DNA from: Monarcha castaneiventris obscurior
Taxonomy: Eukaryota; Chordata; Aves; Passeriformes; Monarchidae
Assembly: GCA_026261815.1 (NCBI GenBank)
Contig: JAMPIT010000890.1
Location: forward strand, 10,570,001-10,634,000
DNA length: 64,000 nt
Direction of reading: 5' to 3'
Shown: positions 39,816 to 48,459 of the stretch, in pieces
Numbering within the stretch: position 1 is the first letter of the stretch
Layout of the letters: every line of letters starts with the position of its first letter
Translations under genes and position numbers: made by a program
Notes under the pieces: generated by a model
What the model was told of the DNA's origin: nothing
Seen by the model: the letters and a program-made list of their open reading frames with translations, nothing else
Databases searched by the model: none

Positions 39816-40019
39816 AGGTGATGGCTGAGGTGCCTCCATGGCGTTCTGGAGCTCCGTGGGTGTGCAGAGTGGACACCCGTTACTGGGGCATGGAATGTTG
39901 GAACCGGTTGCCGGGGGCACTCCTGCTCCCAAGGCTGTGTTGACACGGAGTCTGTTGAGCCAGTTGACGGATTCTCTGCTGCGCAGCAGACGTGCAGCAT
40001 CCGTCTTCTCCATCCCAGG

Positions 40020-40077
40020 TGGGAATAGAGAGCGATTTGGTGACATTTGCGAGCCAAACTCTGGACTGACTGTACAG
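40020..40077 (+). other. Candidate noncoding first exon end of the RNF4-like gene
   Basis: A strong donor (CTGTACAG followed by GTGAGTGC, exon end at 40077) lies 340 nt upstream of the first coding exon (40417-40438), which itself has an AG acceptor. RNF4 genes have noncoding 5' exons. The left border and transcription start are not determined; 40020 is only nominal. Confidence 0.35.
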
Positions 40078-40429
40078 GTGAGTGCAGACGATCCTTGGAA
40101 AGGCTTCTGATGCTGAGGGGCTGGGCTGGGCTGCAGGATGGGCTGCAGGTGGGCTCAAGTACCGGAGTCCTGGACTTGGCCTCTCGTTATGGACAGAAAC
40201 TGGAGACTCAGGAATGGGAGTTGTGGGGCATGGGGGTGTTCAAGAGAACCGGCATTCCAAATAGATAATCTCTACTTTTCTGATAGGTTTGGAAGAACAG
40301 TTTTCTGTAACTCTGAAAAATCTGCAGTGGGCTACCTAAAGGAACCTAAGGGATTGATCTCTTCCCTGACATTCCTTTTTTGGTGTTTGTCCCACTTACT
40401 TTGCCGGTGGTTGTAGACCACGAAACACC

Positions 40430-43400
40430 ATGAGCTCAGTAAGTATTTTACTACTCAGTGCAAATCTCAAGCTTGAAATGCTTTCCAGGGTACTTCTAGA
40501 AAAGAATTCTAGAGTTTGTAACAAATGCACAGGAACAGAAATCTTTTAAACCTTCATGTGACTTCATGTTCTGGAACACAGAAGGTTTCGAATCTCTGTG
40601 GGTGCTGGCAATAGTTCAGAAATGCTTACAGTGTGAGCAGCAACCTGATAGAATTGGGAACTGGTCTCCTAATTTTCAAGCCATTGGACAGGCTTTTTGT
40701 TGGTGAGGCAGCATGTAGGAGATCAGGGGGAATGTCTTTTCCCTGCTGTGATGTGCTAAGGTGGAAATGGCCCACAGCAGCATTTGATGCGTATTCCAGC
40801 CTTTGTGGGGGTGTTTTCGGTATCCTCATGTGCTGTCAGTGGTGCTGCAGAACCCGAGGACCGTGTTAGTTATTACTGCCACAGAAAATGCTAAGGCTTT
40901 GTTCTCTCTCAGCATCAGCAAATGTGCCATGGAGGAGCAGTTGATTCCACACGAGCTCGGAAACGGAGCAGGCTGCTGCCCTCCAGTGCAGGTGGAACTT
41001 CACAGGCAGAGCTACTAGACCTTGAAGGAAGTGGTATGTCGCTGTTCTCACCGTGGCCAAGCAGAGAAACGACACAAAGTCCAGGCTCAGGGATAAAAGG
41101 AAGCACTTTAATGAATTCTCAGAAGACTTTTATATGTTAGTTCGCGAAGTGTATTGAGTGGCATAAAGTGATTGGTTTTTGCCATCCACCCCCTAAGGGG
41201 ATTGGTCAAGTTCTAAGACACCCATTCCCAAATACTTGCCTGGTCAAAGCCATAACAATACTGCAGAACAACCTGCAGGTGCAAGAAGTTTACAATACTG
41301 TAATCTTGTTCAAAGTAATCTTCATGGGAAAGACAGAACTCTCACAAACTGCTAGAGAGCTGAAGAAATTCTCTGCTGGAGTTTTTTCAGCATCCATAGT
41401 GGTACACTTTCTTTTGAGCCTGGTAAGAACAGAAATTGCTTCTGAAGGGTTGAGGGTCTGCTGGCTCTGTGCTTTTGCCAGTTTCTGGGCCCTTTACTGG
41501 GGAGAAAGGGAAACCTTGGGGTTTAGGAAGCACCTGATATGGCATCCCTAAACAACAAGCCTTCTGACAATTGGTTTGGTTTGTTACTGAGCTCGATACA
41601 CTGGCCACTAGTGGGAGATGAGCTCTGTAGCAAAGGTCCTCAGGTGCTGCTCAAACACCTGAATGTGTGCTCTGATGAGCTGGCAGTCACTGTAGCTGCC
41701 ACAGTGGAGGGTGGCAAGCTGAGTTTGGGGTCTCCCAAGCTGGACGAAGATAAGGAAAAGTTTGTCTTTAGCTGTGTCCTTTCCTCAACATTTACAGCAT
41801 GATACTTTAAAATTAGGATCCCCTCTATGATTACAGTTTGGTGGGGCTTTTTTCTCCTGTGTGCTAAACATTCTCCTGTGTGAGAGGAATAATTTCTTGG
41901 TGTGAACCTTCCATTTTCATCCAACAGAACTGGTGAGGGGCTCAGCTGCTCTTCCTCTTGTACTGCCCCTTCAGAGGACAGGGCTGGTAGTGCTCCCTGT
42001 GGGCTGCTGAGGGCAAAGCTTGAGTGGAATGTTGGACAAGTTCCTGAAAAAAAGAAACCAAGGGCACAGGGAATCCAACCTCAACCTTCTCCATATTGGC
42101 AGCCCTTTTAATACCTCTGCAATATCTAATCTTGATTCTAACATTCTGCTTTTCAGCTGGTGGAGAAGTCATAGATCTCACAGGCGAGACTTCTGAGCCT
42201 GAAGTCATCGTTACCACTGACAATGAGTCTGCTGTGGTAAGCACTGAATGGCACACTCCTCTCCATCTTGGCAGTCAAATTAGTTTCCCTTGAGCTCCTG
42301 GGCCTGTCTTCTAGCATCTAACTATCTGAGTATCACTTGCAGAGAGTGGAAGAGTAATCTAAAAGAGCTTGTTGCTTCAGTGATTAAAAAAAAAGCAAGG
42401 GAGAGGACAGGGAGTCTTCGACTTCCCAAATAAGAAGTGTTTAGCTGCAACATCAGTTTAAGGTACTCCTGTCATTGAAGTGCAACTGCAGCTGGCTGGG
42501 GTACAAACTAGTTCTATTTTCATTACTCCAAGAAGTCTTTAAAAATGTCACTTTTTTTTCCTTTTCATTTTCCCCTGCTATTTGAAAGAATAGTCCTTGA
42601 CCAGCCCACAGTGTAGGCTCTCACATCAGTTTTGGGATGTCACTGCTGCCGTGCAAAGCACAATATGCAGCAGGCATAGCATAGGGGATATCTCCTGATA
42701 GCATTATTCCTGAGCCTTTGCAAAGGAAAGGCCTCAAACTTTACAACAGAATCTGTGTGACCCAGCTGCAGTTCCACCAAAAGCAAGAACGGATTTGGTT
42801 TTGGGGTTTTTTCTTCAGCAACTGTTCATCTAATACAAAATATTTTTGGATATCACAGCTGACAGTTTGGGGGAGAAGGAGGGAAAGAAACAGCTCCAGC
42901 CCAAATCCAATTAGGGACTGAAGTGGGGGAGCAGGGAGTACAGTGTTTGGGTGGTTCCTAAGTGCCTCCATTTCTACCCCACTGCAGGACAGGGAGCAGA
43001 GCCAGCAGCAGCCTCATCTTTTTGGAGCATCAGAGAATTCAGCTGAGCCACTGGCAAGGGATGATGAAGAGGAACCAAGAGATAATCAAGAGTATGTGAG
43101 AGAGAAAGTGTCTCTCTAAACTCTAATTTCAGATATGTGGTAAAACCAATTTTTTGCCAGACTTTTGGGTTCTTCTTGATTCTGTGCAAAACACTTCAGA
43201 CCTGGAATAAAGTGGCCTGTTGGAAAAGTAGTAATAAAACAAAACAAAACCCCAACCTCCAAAATTCAGCAGAAAACTTTGTCCTCTCTTCACGAAGCCA
43301 TTTAGCAGAATGGCTTCACACATGCTGTATTCTTGCAGTACATATAATTTCTTGGAATGGTTGTGTTGCTGGCCTGGGATATCGCAAAATCAGAATAAGG

Positions 43401-46400
43401 AATGATTCAATTTCTGACAGTTTGTGTACTGGTAGCTCTTGGTTCACAGTGAAATTAATGGCTGCATGTTCAAATGGCTGCATGTTCTTTCTGGTTCTGT
43501 TCTCTCTAGTGCACCGCCAGCAGGTCCTGCTAGTCCTCCGACTAGTGAGGATAACAACTCAGAGGTGAGGATCCACATGTTGATTTGTTCATCCAGCATG
43601 AAGTGTTTAGGGCTATGACAGCAGAATTTCCTCTTTCGGGGGAGAAAGAGGAAAAGAAACAACTCCAGGCCAAATTGAATTAGGGAACTGAAACAGGGGA
43701 GCAGGAAGGAAGATATTCAGGTGGTTCCTAATCTGTCTCCATTTCTACCCCACTGCAGGACTGGGAACACCCACATTTTTTCAGAGCAGCAGGGAATTCA
43801 GCTGAGCTACTGGCAAGGGATGATGAAGAGGAACCAAGAGATAATCAAGGGTATGTGAGAGAGAAAGTGTCTCTAATTTCTGATATATGGTAAAACCAAT
43901 TTTTTGCCAAGCTTTTGGGTTCTGTTTAATTCTGTGGCAAAACTTCAGACCTGGAATACAGTATCCTGAAGAGAAGCAATGAAAAAACCAAGCAGAAAAA
44001 TCCAGCAGAAGCTATTCTTCTCTGTGCATGAAGCCATTATTAAATGTTTCTTAAGTATGGCTTGAGATACACTGAAATGCTTGCAGTACCTAAGAGCTCT
44101 GGGAATGATTGTGTTGCTGGGCTGGGATGTTGCTAAATGAGAATAGGGAAATGTTCTGACAATTTATGTTTCAGTAACCCTTGGTACCCAGTGAAATTAA
44201 TGGCTGCATATACTTCTGGTTCTTTTCTCTCTAGCAGATGGCCAGAAAATGCATACGTTGCTCGATTTTGGATGCATTATTACTCAGAGGTAAGAACCCA
44301 CCCCTCTAGCCCAAGTCCAGTTAGGGAACAGAAAGAGGGGGAGCATGGAGGAAGGTGTTCAGGTGGTTCCTAAGTTGCCTCCATTTCTACTCCATTGCAA
44401 CAGTGGTGGTATTTGCGGCGACAGCCACATTTCGTCAGAGCAGAAGATAATTCAGCTATGCTAGTGGTGGAGAACAATGAAGAGGAACAAAGAGATGATG
44501 ATCAGTACGTGAGAGAAAATGTCACTTCAAAGACTAATTTCTATTATACAGTAGAAACATTTTTTCCCAAGCTTCTGGGGTCTCCTTGATTCTGTGTGAA
44601 AAAACCAGACTTGGCATATAGTGGCCTGTTTGGAGGAGAACCAACTAACTTAAGAAAAGCAAACAGCAAAGTCTAGAAGAAACCTTACTCCTGTCTTCAA
44701 CATTATTGAATGTTTCTTAGAGAATGGCCTGAGTTACACTGCAGTACATAAAAGTTTTTGCAATGATTGTGTTGCTGGGCTGGGATGTTGCCAAATCAGA
44801 GTAGGGGATGTTTCAATTTCTGACAATTTATGTATTGATAACCCTTGATGGACAGTGGAATTAACAGCTGCATGTTCTTTCTGGTTCTGTTCCCTCTAGT
44901 GCACAGCCAGCAGGTCCTGCTAGTCCTCTGACTAGTGAGGATGAGGACTCAGAGGTGAGGATCCACATGTTCTCGTCACTTCTGCTTTGTGGGAGGGGAA
45001 GGGAGAGAAGGGGAGCTGCACATCTCAGTTGTCTTGGGTGGGATGCTGTGGGCAGCTGTCTGGAAGCTCAGCCCTTGCTGTGAAGCTCCAACTTGCAGAT
45101 CCCTCCAAGTCCCTTCTTGCTGGTGTCTGTACAGGGAGAAGCCCTTGTCAGGATGGCATTGGCAGATCTGAGTGTTCCTTGCAGCTCTAGCATTGACTGA
45201 CTGACTGCACATCCTCCAAGTTCTGTTTGCCTGCTGCCAATAGAGCAGCTAACTGGAATTCTTTACTCCCAATGCCTGTTGTGGTTTCCTTTCTTCAGCA
45301 GCAGTTCACCTTATACCAAGTGGTTATGGATATCACATTTGAATTTTCCCTTTTGAGGGAGAAAGAGGGAAAGAAACAGTTCCAGCCAAAATCCAGTTAG
45401 GGAGCTGAAACAGGGGAGGAGGGACAAGAGTGTTCAGGTGGTTCCTAATCTGTCTCCCTTCCCACCCCGTTGCAGCAGCGAGAGCAGAATCAGTGGCATC
45501 CACTGATTTGTTTTCAGGGCAGCAGCTCTTTGTGCTTCTGCTTTGAATGTTCTTAACCAAACTTAGAGGGTGACACCCCCACCCTTCCTCACCCCCTGTG
45601 CTATAGCTGCTTTCTGAGCTGAGGTTTGCATGCAGCACCTGGGGGCTCACCAAAGTCTAATTGTATCCTCTTTTCTCTCCCTTCCCTTACGCATCGCTGG
45701 AAGCTTCTTCAAGGTGAGTGGAGGTTTTACAGTTGATAATGGAATTGTCCTAAACATAATTGTTATTTTTTGTTTGTTTTTTTTCAAGAAATTAAAGCAG
45801 CAGGGATTGAAACTGCCTTTAGCAAAAGGCAAAGGATGGTGCTTTAATAGAGCAATAGAGCAAATGTTTTGTATTCGTCTGTAGCAGAATACTCACAGTG
45901 TCTGGAATGGTTTCAGCCTTACTATTTGGGAAAGTAGTTTGTTCAAGATTGTTTTTAACCCAGCTGAATAGAGTCCATTTAAAATAGGAACCATTACTGA
46001 CTACTTATATAACTCATTTCAAGGGTAGTTCCAGGGAGAGAGAGAATAATAGATCTAACTTCCGAAAATTAAATTACAGAGCATGAACAACAAAGGAGAA
46101 ATGTTCCACTGAACAGGCAGGAGCAGGTGGACGGCTCTGGTAATGGAACAGGAGCTAATGATGCACCTGTGGCTGAGGCAGCCCCTGCAGAACAGGGAGC
46201 AGAGGAGGAGGACACTGCAAGTTCACGGTATGTATGGCTCCTGCCCTGCCAAACACGGAATCCTGTGCCATTTTTCCTTTTCTGGACAGGACTGCGTTGC
46301 ACTGCTCTGCCTGGTTTAGCTTTGAAGCCTTCCCTTACTCTACCTATTTCCCTCCTTCTCCCCTGTTGCATGATGAGCAAATGATACCTTTTGCATTTTG

Positions 46401-48314
46401 GGAGAAAAGGGCAGCCCAAGGCAGATGTACAACTTTGCACACAACCTTAGAGATGAGTGTGGGGGTATGGCAAGGAAGGGGGATTGGTCACAGGCCACAG
46501 CTCATAATCTATGGCATTTACTTTTTCTGACAAGCTATAGTAGTGATGTTAGATATGGAAATCATTCCATTGTTATCAATGAGCCTTGGCATCATGGGAC
46601 CAGCAGGCAGCGGCCGGGCAGATTCCGGCAGAAATTCCCTGCTTTTTCACACACGGTGTCAGCTGGCTGCCTCTCTCCTGGAGCTGGAGCCCTTCTTCCC
46701 AGGGCAGATTGCACACAGGTGCTTGTGGAGGTCATGCTTTTGTGGCCAGTCCTGGATGTCACAAGGCCTGATTTGTTTGCATATGTGATGGGGATCTTGC
46801 AGTTCAAGTTGGGTGCCTGCACAGTAAAATCCCCATTCTGCAGAGAAACAGGAAAGTCCTGCTGTAGGAGCACTCCATTAGGATAAGAGAGGTGCAATGC
46901 ATCAGACTGATGAAATTAAATCAGGTGTCCATGTCACTAGGGGAGACAAAGAACATGAGAATTACTGTATAAGGTTTTCTAAAGTGGTTTTTTTTGGGTG
47001 GGGGAAAGACACAGGTTTTAATAAAGCTGGTGTGCTTTGAGCCTTTTGGTAAGGCAGTATAGGAGAGAACTTGAGTATGAAATTTAGGTGTCAGGTCTTA
47101 AAATGCCACTGAAAGGGCTTCTGCTATTCTAAACCATAATGCATTTTGCCAATGAATCTGTAGATGTTAAGTTTCAGTTGTTTAGTCTGTTGGTGAACAA
47201 ATCCCACCACCTGATTAACAGAAAAAAGGAATACTTTGTTCCTTCAGTCTCAAGCTTCTCTGTTACTGAATGTGCCTTCCTGCTCTGTTTAGGTAAGGCT
47301 GAAAGAGCTCAGTGCCGCAGCATTTAACATTGACCAAGGGCTCCTTCCTGGGGCTGGAGCTTGCCAGAGCCATGTTACGCTGTAGCATTACACCTGGGTC
47401 CTGGAATGAATATTCTGGGGTGAATAGTTCCCAGAGGGCAGCTGGATGCTGTAGTTACAAAGCTGTTATTGAGGACCTGTTGGAAGTCAAAGCTGCCATG
47501 CATAAACTGGCCCATGCTAGAGACTGCTGTTACATCAAATCCCAGAGCAGAGTGACTGACTGCACCTTTCTCCTGCTGAAAAACTGGGACACTCCTTCTC
47601 TCAGGGCAGGGAGACCCCAGCTCCTCATCATGTGCAGCAAAGAGAGTTAAAGACAGCAGGGTTCTTCAAAGGAATCGTGTCATGGCCAGTCAGTGCAGTT
47701 GCATGATTATGTGAGATTGGATGTATCAATAACCATTGCAGTGTGGTGATATTAACAGCTGCTTGTTCTTTCTGGTTCTCTTCCCTCTAGTGCACAGCAA
47801 GGAGTTGTTATTTCATGTCCAATTTGCATGGATGTTTACTCAGAGGTGAGGATCCACACATTGTCATCCTTTCTGCTTTGTGGGAGGGGGAAGGGGACAG
47901 AAGGGGAGCTGCACAAGTCAGTTGGCTGATGTGGGAAGCTGTGGGCAGCTGCCTGGAAGCACAGCCCTTGATGTGAAGCTGCACAAGTCAATTCTTGGTG
48001 GTGAATGCACAGGGAGAAACCTTTACCAAGATGGCACTGGCAGATCTGTGGGTCCCTTGTTACTCTGATTGCAGATGCTCTAAAGTCTCATTTGCCTGGT
48101 GCCAATGGAGCAGCAAATGCAAATTCTTTTCTCCCAATACAAGTTGTGGTTTTCTTTCTTCCAGATTGTGCAAAGTGATCGACAGCTTGTGACAACCCTG
48201 TGTGGCCATGTCTTCTGTAGTAGGTGCCTCCCTATTGCCCTGGAGACTGCTGACATGTGCCCAACCTGCAGGGTGGACCTCAATCCAGAACTGTATCATC
48301 CCATTTATTTATAA
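40430..48314 (+). CDS. RNF4-like: RNF4-like SUMO-targeted E3 ubiquitin ligase (canonical 190-residue form)
   Basis: RNF4 ubiquitinates poly-SUMO-modified proteins in the nucleus (PML bodies, DNA repair). Canonical coding exons: 40430-40438, 40913-41033, 42157-42236, 45704-45713 (microexon), 46080-46227, 47791-47845 and 48165-48314. They are all GT/AG, phase-consistent and total 573 nt, giving 190 residues like human RNF4. SUMO-interacting motifs: ELLDL (36-40), VIDLT (48-52), VIVT (60-63) and AVLL (69-72). An acidic segment EEED lies near 115-118. RING ligands: C132, C135, C154, H156, C159, C162, C173 and C176, the human register. R177 and the C-terminal YHPIYL are kept. The N-terminus (MSSHQQMCHGGAVDSTRARK) and RING helix residues differ from mammalian RNF4 (about 60% identity in the last exon by eye), so this may be a paralogue. 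Extra in-frame cassettes between the third and fourth coding exons are listed separately. The transcript ends at 48436-48441 (AATAAA). Confidence 0.88.
41037..41397 (-). mobile_element. Solo retroviral-type LTR in the intron after the second coding exon of the RNF4-like gene
   Basis: Read on the minus strand it has LTR layout: two CCAAT boxes (plus ATTGGT at 41201 and 41171), a CATATAAAAG TATA box (41136-41127), an ATTAAA signal (41112-41107), a downstream GT-rich stretch and an end in GCGACA. AGTGGTA occurs on both sides (41030-41036 and 41398-41404), a likely target-site duplication. The outer end nearest 41397 does not show a clean TG, so that border is uncertain. It is a solo element with no internal genes. 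Confidence 0.7.
42810..43564 (+). repeat. RNF4-like tandem cassette 1 (exons C1 + D1)
   Basis: Exon C1 is 42988-43091 (104 nt, phase 0 in, 2 out) and encodes an acidic stretch with ARDDEEEPRDNQ. Exon D1 is 43510-43564 (55 nt, phase 2 in, 0 out) and encodes DAPPAGPASPPTSEDNNSE. Together they make 159 nt, or 53 codons in frame. C1 has a CTGCAG acceptor and a GTATGT donor; D1 has a CTCTAG acceptor and a GTGAGG donor. The intron upstream of C1 carries the repeated GGTGGTTCCTAA and ACCCCACTGCAG sequence seen before every C copy. Inclusion in mRNA is inferred from intact sites. Confidence 0.75.
43565..44289 (+). repeat. RNF4-like tandem cassette 2 (exons C2 + D2)
   Basis: Exon C2 is 43759-43850 (92 nt), with ELLARDDEEEPRDNQ close to C1. 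Exon D2 is 44235-44289 (55 nt), encoding GRWPENAYVARFWMHYYSE. Together 147 nt or 49 codons, frame-neutral. D2 is the copy closest to the true RING exon at its 3' half (22 of the last 28 bases match 47791-47845). The positions of the two zinc-binding cysteines read Ala and Trp. The intron inside the cassette is a clear copy of that in cassette 1 (shared run AAACCAATTTTTTGCCA). Confidence 0.75.
44290..44954 (+). repeat. RNF4-like tandem cassette 3 (exons C3 + D3)
   Basis: Exon C3 is 44404-44504 (101 nt), more diverged but still open and acidic (NNEEEQRDDD). Exon D3 is 44900-44954 (55 nt), encoding HAQPAGPASPLTSEDEDSE and differing from D1 at only about five bases. Together 156 nt or 52 codons, frame-neutral. 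C3 uses a shifted acceptor (CAACAG) three bases downstream of the usual position. The sequence following D3 closely parallels the intron after the true RING exon (47846-48164). Confidence 0.72.
44955..45520 (+). repeat. Duplicated RING intron and degenerate fourth C exon (C4)
   Basis: From 44955 the sequence repeats the intron after the real RING N-half exon, up to its pyrimidine-rich acceptor (near 45290-45302). It then switches to the pre-C intron sequence and a CCCGTTGCAG acceptor. The following C4 (from 45476, QREQNQWHPL) resembles C1 for about 10 codons, but no GTATGT-type donor follows and a stop comes after 27 codons, so it looks dead. No D4-type partner exon follows it directly. Confidence 0.6.
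45704..45713 (+). other. RNF4-like: 10-nt coding microexon of the RNF4-like gene
   Basis: CTTCTTCAAG sits between a pyrimidine-rich acceptor (ending CGCTGGAAG) and a consensus GTGAGT donor. It is entered in phase 0 and left in phase 1. Only with it does the next exon (46080-46227) read open, giving LLQEHEQQRRN, which lines up with the corresponding IVDER-type stretch of human RNF4, and the total then becomes exactly 190 residues. It also completes the fourth SUMO-interacting motif (AVLL). Confidence 0.65.
46080..46227 (+). CDS. RNF4-like: RNF4-like acidic linker exon
   Basis: 148 nt, phase 1 in, phase 2 out. It encodes HEQQRRN, then an Ala/Glu-rich tract ending GAEEEDTASS. Known RNF4 proteins have an arginine patch and an acidic stretch between the SIMs and the RING. 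Here the arginine patch is reduced to RR. The ATTACAG acceptor is weak in pyrimidines; the GTATGT donor is good. Confidence 0.8.
46228..47790 (+). other. Intron between the RNF4-like acidic and RING exons
   Basis: 1.56 kb with no exon recognised. Its last 100 nt (through CTTTCTGGTTCTCTTCCCTCTAG) are homologous to the introns preceding D1, D2 and D3, which supports common ancestry of the D exons and the RING exon. Confidence 0.65.
47791..47845 (+). CDS. RNF4-like: RNF4-like RING N-half exon (functional copy)
   Basis: 55 nt, phase 2 in, 0 out. It encodes AQQGVVISCPICMDVYSE with the first zinc pair C132 and C135. It is the only one of the four 55-nt exons in this gene that retains the CPIC motif. 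Confidence 0.9.
48165..48314 (+). CDS. RNF4-like: RNF4-like terminal RING exon
   Basis: 150 nt including TAA. It encodes IVQSDRQLVTTLCGHVFCSR and onward to CPTCR and YHPIYL, carrying C154, H156, C159, C162, C173 and C176 (C3HC4 type). The C-terminal aromatic residue used by RNF4 for dimer and ubiquitin contacts (Y189 here) is kept. Confidence 0.93.
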   Translation: MVQSDRQLVTTLCGHVFCSRCLPIALETADMCPTCRVDLNPELYHPIYL

Positions 48315-48435
48315 GTACTTCTTCTGCTCAGAACAACCTCAGATGGATCCTGGAGGATAGGCGATGTAGTGACTTGTTTCTTCATGCATATGGTTGTTCT
48401 TGTATATAGTTTAATTTTTGCTGAGTTTAATGATA

Positions 48436-48441
48436 AATAAA
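48436..48441 (+). terminator. RNF4-like: RNF4-like poly(A) signal AATAAA
   Basis: AATAAA lies 122 nt after the stop, in an AT-rich, short 3' UTR. It is the first canonical signal downstream of the CDS. Confidence 0.75.
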
Positions 48442-48459
48442 GTTTTAATTGTTTTAAAT

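Noticed and set aside
39387..39821. 144-codon frame upstream of the RNF4-like gene
   Set aside because: It overlaps a CR1 LINE 3' fragment and is not the CR1 reverse-transcriptase frame.
46398..46886. 162-codon frame inside the RNF4-like gene
   Set aside because: It lies within the intron before the RING exon, is phase-incompatible with neighbours and has no homology seen.
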